The translations under genes and the position numbers were made by a program. The notes under the pieces were generated by a model, which worked only from the letters and a program-made list of their open reading frames with translations, was not told the origin of the DNA and did no database searches. Positions 1 to 8,124 of a stretch of 17,893 nucleotides of DNA are shown here, piece by piece (position 1 is the first letter of the stretch; every line of letters begins with the position of its first letter). The stretch spans positions 1 through 17,893 of the forward strand of contig JAPOVO010000149.1 of the NCBI GenBank assembly GCA_026708165.1, written 5' to 3'. The DNA is from Chloroflexota bacterium (lineage in GTDB: Bacteria; Chloroflexota; UBA11872; VXNJ01).

Positions 1-363
1 GACCCGGAGTTTATCGGCATTACCGGCCCCGGTAACCGCGTTCTTGATCTGCGGCGGCGAGTATTCGGCGACCGGAATGCCGCGCCGCGCGGCGCAAAGC
101 ATCACGACGCCGCCCGCCTGAGCGACCGAGGTAGCCGTGGATGTATTCCGCCCGAAAACCGTCTGCTCGATGGCGACGTCGGTGACCGGGTGAGAGTCGA
201 GTACTCGTTCTATCCCTTCGTGAAGATCCAAGAGACGTTGCGGTGTGCTGTCACGGGCGTTTGATTCCAGGCACCCGTATTCGACCAGGACCGGATCGGT
301 TTCTCCTGCAACAAGACCGAATCCGAGGTTTGCGAGGCCTGGGTCCACTCCCAGGGTCAGCAC
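1..363 (-). CDS. ruvC: Crossover junction endodeoxyribonuclease RuvC (N-terminal 121 residues, runs off the window)
   Basis: RuvC is the Holliday-junction resolvase that cuts four-way junctions together with RuvAB during recombinational repair in the cytoplasm. The reverse strand is open from a GTG codon at 363-361 to base 1, so the 3' end lies outside the window. The translation begins VLTLGVDPGLANLGFG, the usual RuvC opening. The first two catalytic acids fall exactly where they do in E. coli RuvC: D7 in GVDPG and E66 in AIEQTVFGRN. The two C-terminal catalytic acids are beyond the edge. The start follows the yebC stop after only 3 bases, the classical yebC-ruvC order, so the two are almost certainly co-transcribed, with ruvA and ruvB expected further left. 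The GTG start is supported by the family N-terminus. Confidence 0.95.
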   Translation of the reverse strand, partial: MLTLGVDPGLANLGFGLVAGETDPVLVEYGCLESNARDSTPQRLLDLHEGIERVLDSHPVTDVAIEQTVFGRNTSTATSVAQAGGVVMLCAARRGIPVAEYSPPQIKNAVTGAGNADKLRV

Positions 364-366
364 GGC

Positions 367-1122
367 TCAGGCGGCCGCGTAGGTGGCTACGAGGTCTTCG
401 GTAATGTTCAGGTTTGTATCTACTTTGCGGACGTCGTCCAGCTCTTCGAGATTGGAAACGAGCCTCAGCACTTGCAAAGCGCCCCGCTCCTCTGCGTCCA
501 CAGGACTCGACGCGACTCTTCCCAACTCGGCCTGGTCGATATCGAGTCCCTCGTTGACCAGCTTCTTGCGCACTTCGTCAAGCATGTGGGGCTTGGTCCA
601 GACGTAAACCAGCGACTCGTCGATCTCTACGTCGTCGGCGCCTGATTCGGCGGCGATCATGAATATGTCGTCCGGGTCGGCGCCGTTGGCCTTTACCACG
701 ATTTCGCCGCGTCGCTCGAACATCCAGGCGACGCTTCCCGAATCGGCCATGTGACCGCCGGACGTCTCGAGCACGTTGCGTATTTGCGCCACGGACCGAT
801 TGCGGTTGTCGGTCAATACGTCGATAAAGAGCGCAATGCCGCCGGGGCCGTAACCTTCGTAAGCAAGATCGAACATTTCGGGCGCGTCCTTGTCCTCGCC
901 GACGCCGCGTTTGATGGCCTTTTCGATATTGACATTGGGCATGTTGGCCGCCTTGGCCCGCTGCACGGCCAGCCGGAGCCGGTAATTGGAGTCCCGGTCA
1001 GCGCCGCCCAGCCGCGCCGCGATCATGATCTCTTGGGCCAGCTTAGAGAATGCGCGCCCCCGTTTGGCGTCGGCCGCGGCCTTTTGACGCTTGATGGTGG
1101 ACCATTTCGAGTGACCAGACAT
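367..1122 (-). CDS. yebC: YebC/PmpR family (TACO1-like) protein
   Basis: A 251-residue cytoplasmic protein of the YebC/PmpR/TACO1 family, whose members have been described as DNA-binding transcription regulators and as factors that help ribosomes through difficult sequences. The N-terminus MSGHSKWSTIKRQKAAADAKRGRAF is split here as the family signature GHSKW (residues 3-7) followed by KRQKAAADAKRG. AYEGYGPGG near residue 90 and LTDNRNRSVAQIR near residue 105 are also diagnostic. Length is normal for the family. The ATG at 1122-1120 has only a weak upstream purine-rich site. It is the first gene of an apparent yebC-ruvC operon and is transcribed away from the small membrane-protein gene at 1247. 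A 9-base direct repeat lies in its leader (1142-1164). Confidence 0.96.
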   Translation of the reverse strand: MSGHSKWSTIKRQKAAADAKRGRAFSKLAQEIMIAARLGGADRDSNYRLRLAVQRAKAANMPNVNIEKAIKRGVGEDKDAPEMFDLAYEGYGPGGIALFIDVLTDNRNRSVAQIRNVLETSGGHMADSGSVAWMFERRGEIVVKANGADPDDIFMIAAESGADDVEIDESLVYVWTKPHMLDEVRKKLVNEGLDIDQAELGRVASSPVDAEERGALQVLRLVSNLEELDDVRKVDTNLNITEDLVATYAAA

Positions 1123-1141
1123 CTGACTTCGTTTACCGCCC

Positions 1142-1164
1142 TTGATATCCTTGAGTTGATATCC
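1142..1164. repeat. Short direct repeat in the yebC / membrane-protein divergent promoter region
   Basis: The 9-mer TTGATATCC occurs at 1142-1150 and again at 1156-1164, a 14-base period, inside the 124-base gap between the divergent genes. Each copy contains the palindrome GATATC. It could be a tandem operator or chance. The second copy overlaps the proposed -35 element of the rightward gene. Confidence 0.4.
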
Positions 1165-1183
1165 AGTTTTGAGATTCTACTTT
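1156..1183 (+). promoter_or_regulatory. Candidate sigma-70 promoter for the small membrane-protein gene
   Basis: TTGATA at 1156-1161 and TACTTT at 1178-1183 are separated by 16 bases, close to the -35/-10 consensus, and would give a leader of about 55 bases before the ATG at 1247. The assignment rests on consensus match and position only. Confidence 0.35.
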
Positions 1184-1246
1184 AGCGAGGCATGCTCCAA
1201 ATGTGCGGGAGTCTTTCGCGAGCGCGCATAGAACGACTGAGATTCC

Positions 1247-1744
1247 ATGGACTCTAGCGATTTCATACCCCTGCTTCTAACGGCGGTAGCCGGTTTCTTT
1301 ATCGCCATGATGTTCTCGAAAATCTGGGTGCCATTCGCCAAGCCGCCTCCCGGTGTGGAAGTTCACTCGACCAAACTCGGATTTCTTCAGAAGGTCATGG
1401 TCCATCGCTGGCATCTGCTGATCGTGCTCGGGCTCGCGAATCTGGGGAGCATCCCTGGTATCGAGGTCCCCGGCATACCTGCTAATGCCTTGGTGCTGAT
1501 AATCCTCTTCGTGATTTTGATAGTCGTGCTGCCGACCCGATACAGGTTCACAGCCGAGGGCTTTGCGCTGGGACGCGGACGGATAATGCCCTGGAAGGAC
1601 TTCAAGCGCTATCGCTTGGGGCCGGGACGTATCCAGTTCGAGACCAAGGGCGAGAACTCCAAGCGAGTGGATATTTTCGTGACTAACGTTCAGCAGCAGG
1701 CGCTGCGGCCCGTAATCAAGCGCTATTTCCGGGCTGGTCCTTAG
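1247..1744 (+). CDS. Hypothetical three-helix membrane protein with C-terminal soluble domain
   Basis: A 165-residue protein with no family I can name with confidence. Three hydrophobic segments are visible: about residues 7-23, 52-68 and 80-96. The remaining 65 residues, starting at PTRYRFTAEGFALGRGRI and continuing with MPWKDFKRYRLGPG, resemble the short beta-rich domains of small bacterial membrane proteins of the YcxB/bacterial-PH type (inference from style, not a search). The ATG at 1247 lacks a strong Shine-Dalgarno sequence. Its TAG stop (1742-1744) overlaps the TAA stop of the convergent rarA gene (1743-1741 on the other strand), so the two genes share TTAG at their 3' ends. It stands alone on this strand, with divergent yebC on its left. 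Confidence 0.75.
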   Translation: MDSSDFIPLLLTAVAGFFIAMMFSKIWVPFAKPPPGVEVHSTKLGFLQKVMVHRWHLLIVLGLANLGSIPGIEVPGIPANALVLIILFVILIVVLPTRYRFTAEGFALGRGRIMPWKDFKRYRLGPGRIQFETKGENSKRVDIFVTNVQQQALRPVIKRYFRAGP

Positions 1745-3084
1745 TCCGAATCGGAGTCGGTTTGGCCTGGGTTTCGCAACCGCTCCAGCCGCGCTGCGAT
1801 TTCGGCCTCATATCCGCTTAAAGACGGCGCGTAAAAACGGACACCCTTCAGAGACTCGGGCGTGTAGTCCTGTTCGACGAAGTGACCGGGATAGTCGTGA
1901 GCGTATTTGTAGCCTTGCCCGTAGCCCAGCGCCCTGGCGCCTGAGAACGCCTCGTTTCGGAGATGGAGCGGGACCGTCAAATCGGCGCCCGCATCTATAG
2001 CGGCGCGGGCGGCTTGCAGAGCTTTTCCAGCGGAGTTGCTCTTGGGCGCGGTCGCCAGATATATGGTCGCCTGGGCCAGCGCGTAAGTCGCCTCTGGCAG
2101 CCCCAGCCGCTCGACTGCCTGATAAGCGGCGAGCGCCACCGATATGGCCCGCGGATCGGCGTTCCCTACGTCTTCGGAAGCCAGGATGAGCAGCCGGCGA
2201 GCTATGAATTCCGGCTGCTCGCTGGCGTGCAGCATCTTTGCCAGCCATAGCACGCTCGCGTCGGGGTCCGAACCGCGGAGGCTCTTTATGAAGGCCGAAA
2301 TCGTGTCGTAGTGCTCGTCGGCCTTGCGGTCGTAGCGGACGTGTCGGACCAAGACCGATCGTTCGACCGTGTCCAACTCGATTGTCTTGACGCTTTCGTC
2401 GATTGCAAGCTCCGCGGCCGCGTCGAGCCAGTTGAGAGCGATCCGCGCGTCGCCGCCGGAGCGGTCGGAAATGAACCGTTTGGCGTCTCCGCTTATCTCC
2501 AGCCCCAAGCCGCCAAGCCCCCGATCGGCGTCCGTAAGCGCCCGCTCCAGTATCTGCTCGATCAGGTCCTGGGAGAGCGGGTTCAGTCTGAGGACGCGAA
2601 CCCGGCTGAGCAGCGGCGCGATGACCTCGAAATAGGGATTCTCGGTGGTGGCTCCCCAAAACACCACAGTCCCGTCTTCAACATAGGGAAGCAGCGCGTC
2701 CTGCTGGGACTTGCTGAAACGGTGCACTTCATCCACGAACAGCAGGGTGTTCCGCTGGTGCAGCTTGAACTCGTCTTGCGCTGACCTGGCCGCCGCTTTG
2801 ATGTCCGCCACCCCGGCGGTCACGGCGCTGAGGGCTATGAAACGGCTCTTGGTAGCCGCCGCGGCCAGCGTTGCCAGGGTAGTCTTGCCGCTCCCCGGCG
2901 GTCCCCAAAGGAGCGCCGACCATAGACGGTCGCGTTCGAGAGAGACCCAGAGCGGTCGACCGGGATCCAGTAAATGTTCTTGTCCCACAAACTCGTCGAG
3001 CGTTTCGGGACGCATCCGTGCTGCGAGCGGAGTCAATTTGAGTCTTGCATCGGCCGATGCGTGATCGAACAGATCGGGATTCAA
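1741..3084 (-). CDS. rarA: Replication-associated recombination protein RarA (MgsA) AAA+ ATPase
   Basis: A 447-residue cytoplasmic AAA+ ATPase of the RarA/MgsA/WRNIP1 family, a clamp-loader-like protein acting at stalled replication forks. The N-terminus PLAARMRPETLDEFVGQEHLL (residues 19-39) is a family signature. Walker A is GPPGSGKTTL (61-70), Walker B LLFVDEVHRF (114-123), sensor 1 GATTENP (144-150) and the arginine finger is R161 in LLSRVRV. The C-terminal half carries the expected ALAAYQAVERLG and oligomerisation-type sequence, so the protein is full length. The start is TTG at 3084-3082, chosen because it restores the conserved N-terminus; the next ATG would remove it. TTGA overlaps the stop of the upstream DUF4129 gene, so it is likely translationally coupled as the last gene of the moxR operon. 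Confidence 0.95.
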   Translation of the reverse strand: MNPDLFDHASADARLKLTPLAARMRPETLDEFVGQEHLLDPGRPLWVSLERDRLWSALLWGPPGSGKTTLATLAAAATKSRFIALSAVTAGVADIKAAARSAQDEFKLHQRNTLLFVDEVHRFSKSQQDALLPYVEDGTVVFWGATTENPYFEVIAPLLSRVRVLRLNPLSQDLIEQILERALTDADRGLGGLGLEISGDAKRFISDRSGGDARIALNWLDAAAELAIDESVKTIELDTVERSVLVRHVRYDRKADEHYDTISAFIKSLRGSDPDASVLWLAKMLHASEQPEFIARRLLILASEDVGNADPRAISVALAAYQAVERLGLPEATYALAQATIYLATAPKSNSAGKALQAARAAIDAGADLTVPLHLRNEAFSGARALGYGQGYKYAHDYPGHFVEQDYTPESLKGVRFYAPSLSGYEAEIAARLERLRNPGQTDSDSD

Positions 3085-4679
3085 AGGAGCGCCCGCAAGA
3101 ACTCCCTGATCCGGTCTCCGTTGCCGCGCGCGCCCTCGACCAATTCGTCATCGACCGGAACACGCATGTACCGTGCATGGACGAACGCCTGTGTCAGCTC
3201 GGTGACGTCGGAGGCGTTCGATTCGCAGGCTTCCAGGAGATTCCGCTGGTACTCGATGGCGGTCTGGTTCGGGTTTCGTGCTATCCCTGCTCGCTCGGCC
3301 TCGCCTAGTGTGTTCAGGTAGATTTGCAGAATGCGCTCGCGGTTGGACAGCGCTCCAGCCGCCAGTCCTCCCGAGAAAACCGAGGCTTTGCGGACCCCCA
3401 TCGCGTTCATTCCCCAGGCGGCCGCCTGTGCCCCTGCCAACCTCAATGCCTCGCCCGATAGCTGTAGCAACGAGGCCAGTCCGAGCAGGATGGACTTGAA
3501 GACTGCACCCAGCCCGGTGAGCAGGATGCTGAGCAGCTTGCCAATCTTCCACTGAGGCCGGGCGCTTGTGACACGTTTGTAGATTAGGAAGGCTGTAAAG
3601 GCCAGCACGATCCACATAAACCCCGCCTGCAAAAACTGAAGCGCCGAATCTTCCTGGCCGGTGACTTCTGATACTGGTTGCGCGGCGGGCGCTTCAGGCA
3701 CCGAAGAACCGCTGAATTGCAGCAGTGAAATCAGCTTTCCCAGCAGCGCGATCACCGCCACGAATGGAAGCATCAAGATCTGCCAGGCAACGAATACGAC
3801 TTTGATCAGACCCGCCCAGAATCCGTGGGCGTTCGGAATATGGAAGCCCGGGATGAAAAGCGCGATCAGAAGCGCGAATCCGAGAACGAACAGGCTTGAA
3901 CGGACCCAGTTTTCGGTGATCCCGGAAGCCTGCCGGGCGAGCTGCATCGACCAGGTGGAGGTCTGCCGGACGAGGTTTGCGTAGCTGTGCAGCACCAGCA
4001 ACCCTATGAAATAGAACACGAGGATGGTCAGTGGAGCGGCCGGCGATACCACCGGCAAATCACCGCGCATTATCCCGCCGGCGGTCACCGCGGTAGTTGC
4101 TGTCAGGATTCCCCCTCCCGCGAATCCAACGGCGGTGATCTTGCCGACCGCGGCCTTTCGGTCGATCCAGCGCGCGCTGCTGGTCATCCAGCCGTAGTAC
4201 TCAGGCGAGTTCACCGACGGAGGTATCTCGCTCTGCTGAGGATGGAGCTGCTCGATGTTGCGGGCCAGGAATGCGGCCGCCTGCCAGATGATCGCCAGGA
4301 TCACGATCATGAGTATGGTCGACGTGTCCATGATGGCGAAGAATGATCCGATGAACCAGCCGTCTCGCTCGAAGTCGACGCCGGAGCCGCCCTGAACGAT
4401 CCCGAGTCCGCGCAGGACCAGGAGCGACGGCACGGCGAAAACGAGCCAGTCCTTCCATCCCGGTTTGTCGCCGCGCGCGCCCTGTCCCCGCATGAAGATG
4501 AAGAGACTTATGAGGAAGTTGCTCAACATCAACGCGAACGCGAGCCACGACTGCTGAGACGAGACGCCGATTGCCATGAAGCCGAAGCCGAGGCCCAGCG
4601 CCAGCGCGCCAAAGCAAACCGACGCCAGCGACGCCAGGATCAGCCTGCTATATGGCCGCTCGACCGTCTCGCCAGACAT
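3081..4679 (-). CDS. Polytopic membrane protein with C-terminal DUF4129 domain
   Basis: A 532-residue integral membrane protein. Hydrophobic segments lie at about residues 12-38, 46-63, 79-95, 110-138, 180-204, 215-236, 262-280, 288-320 and 352-368, so roughly nine helices. The C-terminus from about residue 446 (RERILQIYLNTLGEAERAGI, then TAIEYQRNLLEA and LTQAFVHARYM) is a DUF4129 domain, the segment usually found at the end of transglutaminase-like membrane proteins beside DUF58 and MoxR genes. No transglutaminase Cys-His-Asp core is visible here, so this is a DUF4129 protein without the enzymatic domain. The gene start overlaps the 3' end of the DUF58 gene by 32 bases and its stop overlaps the rarA start. 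A role in an envelope or protein-maturation complex with MoxR and DUF58 is inference. Confidence 0.85.
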   Translation of the reverse strand: MSGETVERPYSRLILASLASVCFGALALGLGFGFMAIGVSSQQSWLAFALMLSNFLISLFIFMRGQGARGDKPGWKDWLVFAVPSLLVLRGLGIVQGGSGVDFERDGWFIGSFFAIMDTSTILMIVILAIIWQAAAFLARNIEQLHPQQSEIPPSVNSPEYYGWMTSSARWIDRKAAVGKITAVGFAGGGILTATTAVTAGGIMRGDLPVVSPAAPLTILVFYFIGLLVLHSYANLVRQTSTWSMQLARQASGITENWVRSSLFVLGFALLIALFIPGFHIPNAHGFWAGLIKVVFVAWQILMLPFVAVIALLGKLISLLQFSGSSVPEAPAAQPVSEVTGQEDSALQFLQAGFMWIVLAFTAFLIYKRVTSARPQWKIGKLLSILLTGLGAVFKSILLGLASLLQLSGEALRLAGAQAAAWGMNAMGVRKASVFSGGLAAGALSNRERILQIYLNTLGEAERAGIARNPNQTAIEYQRNLLEACESNASDVTELTQAFVHARYMRVPVDDELVEGARGNGDRIREFLRALL

Positions 4680-5886
4680 TCAATCCCTCCCGTCCCGCGA
4701 CCGCGTGCGCTTCTATGCCCGCCGCGGCGGCGAGCGCCTTAGACTTCGAAGCGCCGAGCGCGTCGGTGAAGACCGCCGTGACATTGTGCCCCGCCTTCTT
4801 TCTGTCGAGAAGCGACCGTATCAACTCGGCGTTACCCTTGCCAGTCACCACTATTAGCGTCGATCCCCACGAGAGCCTGAGCGAGCCGGCGCGTAGCTCA
4901 TCTCCTATGGCTTCTCCTTCGAGCAAGCCGACTCTGGCCAGCAGGGCCAGAATCTCCATGAGATGCTTGCGGCCCTTTCCCACCGGCACGCGCGGCCGGC
5001 GCGAACCGCGGATCCTGCGCGCGCGCTCAGCCGGTATCGCCCGGCCGCCCACCATCACCCTGTCGAGGCCGTTGACGATCACGCCGACGGACTGCCTGTC
5101 TGATATCAGGGCCGAAGCGAGCGACGCGGCGACGACTATGCTCAACTCGCTGGAAAAGCTGACCCACTCTCTGGAATAGCCGCTAGGGTTGAGGTCGACG
5201 AAGATCGTCACTTCGTGACTTACTGCCGGTTCAAGCTGCCGAACGTGGATGATGCCCGTCCGGGCCGAGACCTTCCAGTTAATCATCCTCGGACTGTCGG
5301 AAGGCTTGTATTCCCGGCAGCCAATCACTCTGGACGGATCCTCGTAGAGAATCTTCGGCGTCTTTATCGTGCCGAACGGCGTGGTCGAAGGCAGCCCCAG
5401 TTTGTCGAGCGGCACGATTTCCGGATAGACGATCACGTTTACCGGCCGGTTGAGACCGACCTGACGCTGTGCGAAGCCGAAAACGTCTCCATACCGGGCC
5501 TCAAGCGGTCCGACGGGATGATAGCCCCGCCGGTTGCCGGACAGTTCATAGTCGATATCCATACTCGAACGGGGTTTGATGGCGATCACCCGGCGCATCA
5601 CCTCGTAGGTTGCGAGCTCGTGTGGGAGCGTCTCGCGAACGTTGAGCCAGGGAATAGGCAGGAAGCTTCTGTTTTGCAGCGAGATTGTGACCGGGATCTT
5701 CTCCCCCAGAAATGCTCTGCGGGGCAGCTTCCTGCTGAGGCGAAGTCCGCGGCCGATGCTCCAGATCCAGAGCTTGCTCGCGGCGAAGATTCCAACGATT
5801 ACGTAGACGAGTACGAAGAATATGCCGAATCCAGTGATGAGTCCCGCGGCGAGTAGCAGAGCCGCCGACACGAGGATGCCGGCCAC
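4648..5886 (-). CDS. DUF58 domain-containing membrane-anchored protein
   Basis: A 412-residue protein starting at GTG (5886-5884), three bases after the stop of moxR. Two N-terminal hydrophobic segments (about residues 3-20 and 22-41) are followed by a beta-rich segment and then the DUF58 hallmark at residues 186-210, where R186, REYKPSD, W204 and SART stand in the usual order. After this comes a von Willebrand A-like stretch (VTIFVDLNPSG, about 226-236). DUF58 proteins are encoded beside MoxR AAA+ ATPases and are thought to be their substrates or partners in assembly of envelope or enzyme complexes; the exact role is not established. Length and domain order are normal for the family. It overlaps the downstream DUF4129 gene by 32 bases, strong evidence for an operon. 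Confidence 0.93.
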   Translation of the reverse strand: MAGILVSAALLLAAGLITGFGIFFVLVYVIVGIFAASKLWIWSIGRGLRLSRKLPRRAFLGEKIPVTISLQNRSFLPIPWLNVRETLPHELATYEVMRRVIAIKPRSSMDIDYELSGNRRGYHPVGPLEARYGDVFGFAQRQVGLNRPVNVIVYPEIVPLDKLGLPSTTPFGTIKTPKILYEDPSRVIGCREYKPSDSPRMINWKVSARTGIIHVRQLEPAVSHEVTIFVDLNPSGYSREWVSFSSELSIVVAASLASALISDRQSVGVIVNGLDRVMVGGRAIPAERARRIRGSRRPRVPVGKGRKHLMEILALLARVGLLEGEAIGDELRAGSLRLSWGSTLIVVTGKGNAELIRSLLDRKKAGHNVTAVFTDALGASKSKALAAAAGIEAHAVAGREGLNVWRDGRAAI

Positions 5887-5889
5887 GGG

Positions 5890-6837
5890 CTATGACGCCA
5901 GTACTACTTCGGTGTCGGCGAGCACGGCGCCGGTTACCTCCTCGGCGGAGAATCCCCTGAGCGCGCTCTCTGGATCGACGAGGATGCGGTGCGTCAAAAC
6001 GTCGGCGGCGACTTCCTTTACGTCGTCGGGCAGAACGTAGTCCCGCCCGCGAATTGCCGCAAGAGCCTGCGACGCCGCGAACAGCGCGAGCGATCCCCTG
6101 GTGCTCGATCCGAGAGCCACGTTTGGGTGACTACGCGTCGACCGCGTTAGCGCCAGGATGTAGTCGGCAACGGTGTCGTCCACGTGAACCTGCCCGACGT
6201 CATTCTGCAATTCGGCAAGCAGATTCGTGTCTGTGACGGGGCCAATCGAATGGACCGGATGCCCGGAGACTTGATCGTAGAGAATGCGCTTCTCCTCATC
6301 GGTCGTGGGATAACCGAGACTCAGTTTCATGAAAAACCGGTCTAGCTGCGCTTCCGGAAGCGGGAACGTGCCTTCGTATTCGACGGGGTTTTGCGTGGCC
6401 ACCACGAGGAAGGGCTTGGGGAGTGCGTACGTGAAGCCGTCAGCCGATACCTGATTCTCTCCCATGCACTCGAGCATCGCCGACTGCGTTCTGGGCGTGG
6501 CGCGGTTGATTTCGTCGGCGAGCAAGACGTTGGCGAAAACGGGACCTTCCTTGAATTCGAACTCGGACGACTTGCTGTTGAATACAGAGACGCCGGTCAC
6601 GTCATTGGGCAACAAGTCCGGGGTGAACTGAATGCGTTTGAACGTGCCGCCCAGCGAGATTGCAAGCGCCCGCGCGAGCATGGTCTTGCCGGTGCCGGGC
6701 AGGTCCTCCAGGAGCACATGGCCCCGGCATATAAGGGCGACGATGATCTTCTCGATCTCCGCCTGCTTGCCGACTATTACTCTGCCGATGTTTTCGCTGA
6801 CTTTTTTGGAAAAGTCTACGTAGGCGGACGGATCCAA
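5890..6837 (-). CDS. MoxR-family AAA+ ATPase (first copy)
   Basis: A 315-residue cytoplasmic MoxR AAA+ ATPase. Members act as chaperone-like ATPases that help mature or insert partner proteins, often with von Willebrand A proteins. Walker A is LPGTGKT (46-52), Walker B LLADEIN (105-111), sensor 1 TQNP (148-151), with the arginine of QLDRF at 167 and the MoxR signature FTPDLLPNDVTG (71-82). The C-terminal lid contains STRGSLAL and RDYVLPDDVK. The start is a TTG at 6837-6835; no ATG or GTG in frame would keep the conserved VIVGK region. It is the promoter-proximal gene of moxR-DUF58-DUF4129-rarA. It is clearly paralogous to the MoxR gene at 10762-11709. Confidence 0.95.
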   Translation of the reverse strand: MDPSAYVDFSKKVSENIGRVIVGKQAEIEKIIVALICRGHVLLEDLPGTGKTMLARALAISLGGTFKRIQFTPDLLPNDVTGVSVFNSKSSEFEFKEGPVFANVLLADEINRATPRTQSAMLECMGENQVSADGFTYALPKPFLVVATQNPVEYEGTFPLPEAQLDRFFMKLSLGYPTTDEEKRILYDQVSGHPVHSIGPVTDTNLLAELQNDVGQVHVDDTVADYILALTRSTRSHPNVALGSSTRGSLALFAASQALAAIRGRDYVLPDDVKEVAADVLTHRILVDPESALRGFSAEEVTGAVLADTEVVLAS

Positions 6838-6895
6838 GCGCTGCCCCCAAAATCCGGTCGGTGCGATTACCGGTCCGGTCGCTCCCCAGCGTCAC

Positions 6896-6923
6896 TTGCA
6901 CGGTTGGGGCAAGCGAATATTAA
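6896..6923 (+). promoter_or_regulatory. Candidate promoter of the aminotransferase operon
   Basis: The 207-base gap between divergent moxR and the aminotransferase gene contains TTGCAC (6896-6901) and TATTAA (6918-6923) with a 16-base spacer. A second, weaker pair is TTGAGT (6973-6978) and TAGCCT (6996-7001) with a 17-base spacer. No convincing leftward promoter for moxR was found by eye, although the same AT-rich patch reads TAATAT on the other strand. No gene is seen in the gap. Confidence 0.4.
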
Positions 6924-7044
6924 CAACCATCCGGGTTCGCGCATCCGACGTCGGGAAGTAAAGGGCGCAAACTTGAGTAAGGCCATAGCTTGAAATAGCC
7001 TGTTCCTGGTCTCGGCGGTGTTGATACCGCCTATCTGGTTAGAG

Positions 7045-8124
7045 ATGGACATGCCAGCGACTAACTTGCGCATACCCGGACCAACCCGGCTTCCCGACGA
7101 GATTCTTGGTGAATGCTCCCGGCAGATGATCAATCATCGGGGTGCTGACTTTGGTCGCCTGCTCATAGAGATAACCGACGGCGCTCGCGAGTTTTTCGGC
7201 ACGTCAGGTGACGTTTTCCTTCTCGGAAGTTCGGGTACGGGTGCAATGGAGGCGTCGGTCGTCAACTTCCTTTCTCCGGGCGACCGCGTCCTGGCCATAG
7301 TGGGCGGGGTTTTTGCCGACCGTACCCGGGCGCTGGCGGAGGCCTTCGGTCTGCAGGTCGAGGTGCTTAAGGTTGAGCTTGGCGAGACCGTCGACCCTGA
7401 GGAAGTGAAAACGCGGCTTGACTCCGGTCAATACCGCGGCGTGTTCCTCACGCAAAACGAGACATCGACCGGCGTAACGAACGACGTTAAAGGCGTGGGC
7501 GAGGCGATTGGAAGCCGGGACCTGTTGTTCGTCGTGGACGGCGTCAGCTCCGTCGGGGCGATTCCGCTCGAGATGGACGCCTGGCGCGTGGACGTGGCGT
7601 TCACGGCATCCCAAAAGGCCCTGATGGCGCCGCCTGGGGCGGCGCTGCTGGCGGTGACCGAGCGCGCCTGGCGATTTGCCCGTGAAGCGGCATGTCCGCG
7701 TTTCTATTTCGATCTGCGTTCGATAAGTGATGCGCTCGATCAAGGGCAATATCCCTGGACGCCGCCTCTGCCTATCTGCTTTGCTTTGCGGGCCGCGATG
7801 GAGCGCTTGGCTTCCGCGGGACTTGCAAGCGTGTTTGACCGTCATCGCCAATACGGCGAGTTTGTGCGTGAGCGGATTGTCGCGGGGGGCCTGGAGTTGT
7901 TTGCATCGAGGGCTTCAGCGTCGAATACCGTCACCGCCGTGCGGTTTCCCGATGGCGCCGATTCCGCGGCGTTCATGGCCCGCGCACAAAGTGAGCACGA
8001 CACGATCTTCGGCAGCGGCGAGGGTGAGCTTCGAGGCCGCATATTCCGCATCGGGCACATGGGGCTGATCGACTTCCAACCGCTTGCCGACGCCGTCGAC
8101 GTTGCGGCGCGGCTGCTGAAGTGA
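7045..8124 (+). CDS. Class V PLP-dependent aminotransferase (alanine/serine-glyoxylate aminotransferase family)
   Basis: A cytoplasmic fold-type I pyridoxal-phosphate enzyme of about 359 residues. The N-terminal IPGPTRLPDEIL is typical of the alanine-glyoxylate / serine-pyruvate group. With the start at 7045, SSGTGAMEAS (about 62-71) binds the cofactor phosphate, QNETSTG (138-144) matches the HVETSTG-type motif, D165 in VVDGVSSVG contacts the pyridine nitrogen, and K191 in TASQKALMAPPG is the Schiff-base lysine. The substrate cannot be told from sequence. The reading frame opens at a GTG at 7018, but the ATG codons at 7045 or 7051 lie closer to the conserved start; no strong Shine-Dalgarno decides between them. 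Its TGA stop overlaps the next gene's ATG as TGATG, so translational coupling is likely. Confidence 0.9.
   Translation: MDMPATNLRIPGPTRLPDEILGECSRQMINHRGADFGRLLIEITDGAREFFGTSGDVFLLGSSGTGAMEASVVNFLSPGDRVLAIVGGVFADRTRALAEAFGLQVEVLKVELGETVDPEEVKTRLDSGQYRGVFLTQNETSTGVTNDVKGVGEAIGSRDLLFVVDGVSSVGAIPLEMDAWRVDVAFTASQKALMAPPGAALLAVTERAWRFAREAACPRFYFDLRSISDALDQGQYPWTPPLPICFALRAAMERLASAGLASVFDRHRQYGEFVRERIVAGGLELFASRASASNTVTAVRFPDGADSAAFMARAQSEHDTIFGSGEGELRGRIFRIGHMGLIDFQPLADAVDVAARLLK

Noticed and set aside
1808..2659. Leftward 283-codon open frame inside rarA
   Set aside because: A frame-shifted shadow of rarA with Arg/Gly-rich translation; rarA itself shows intact AAA+ motifs throughout, so no frameshift is needed.
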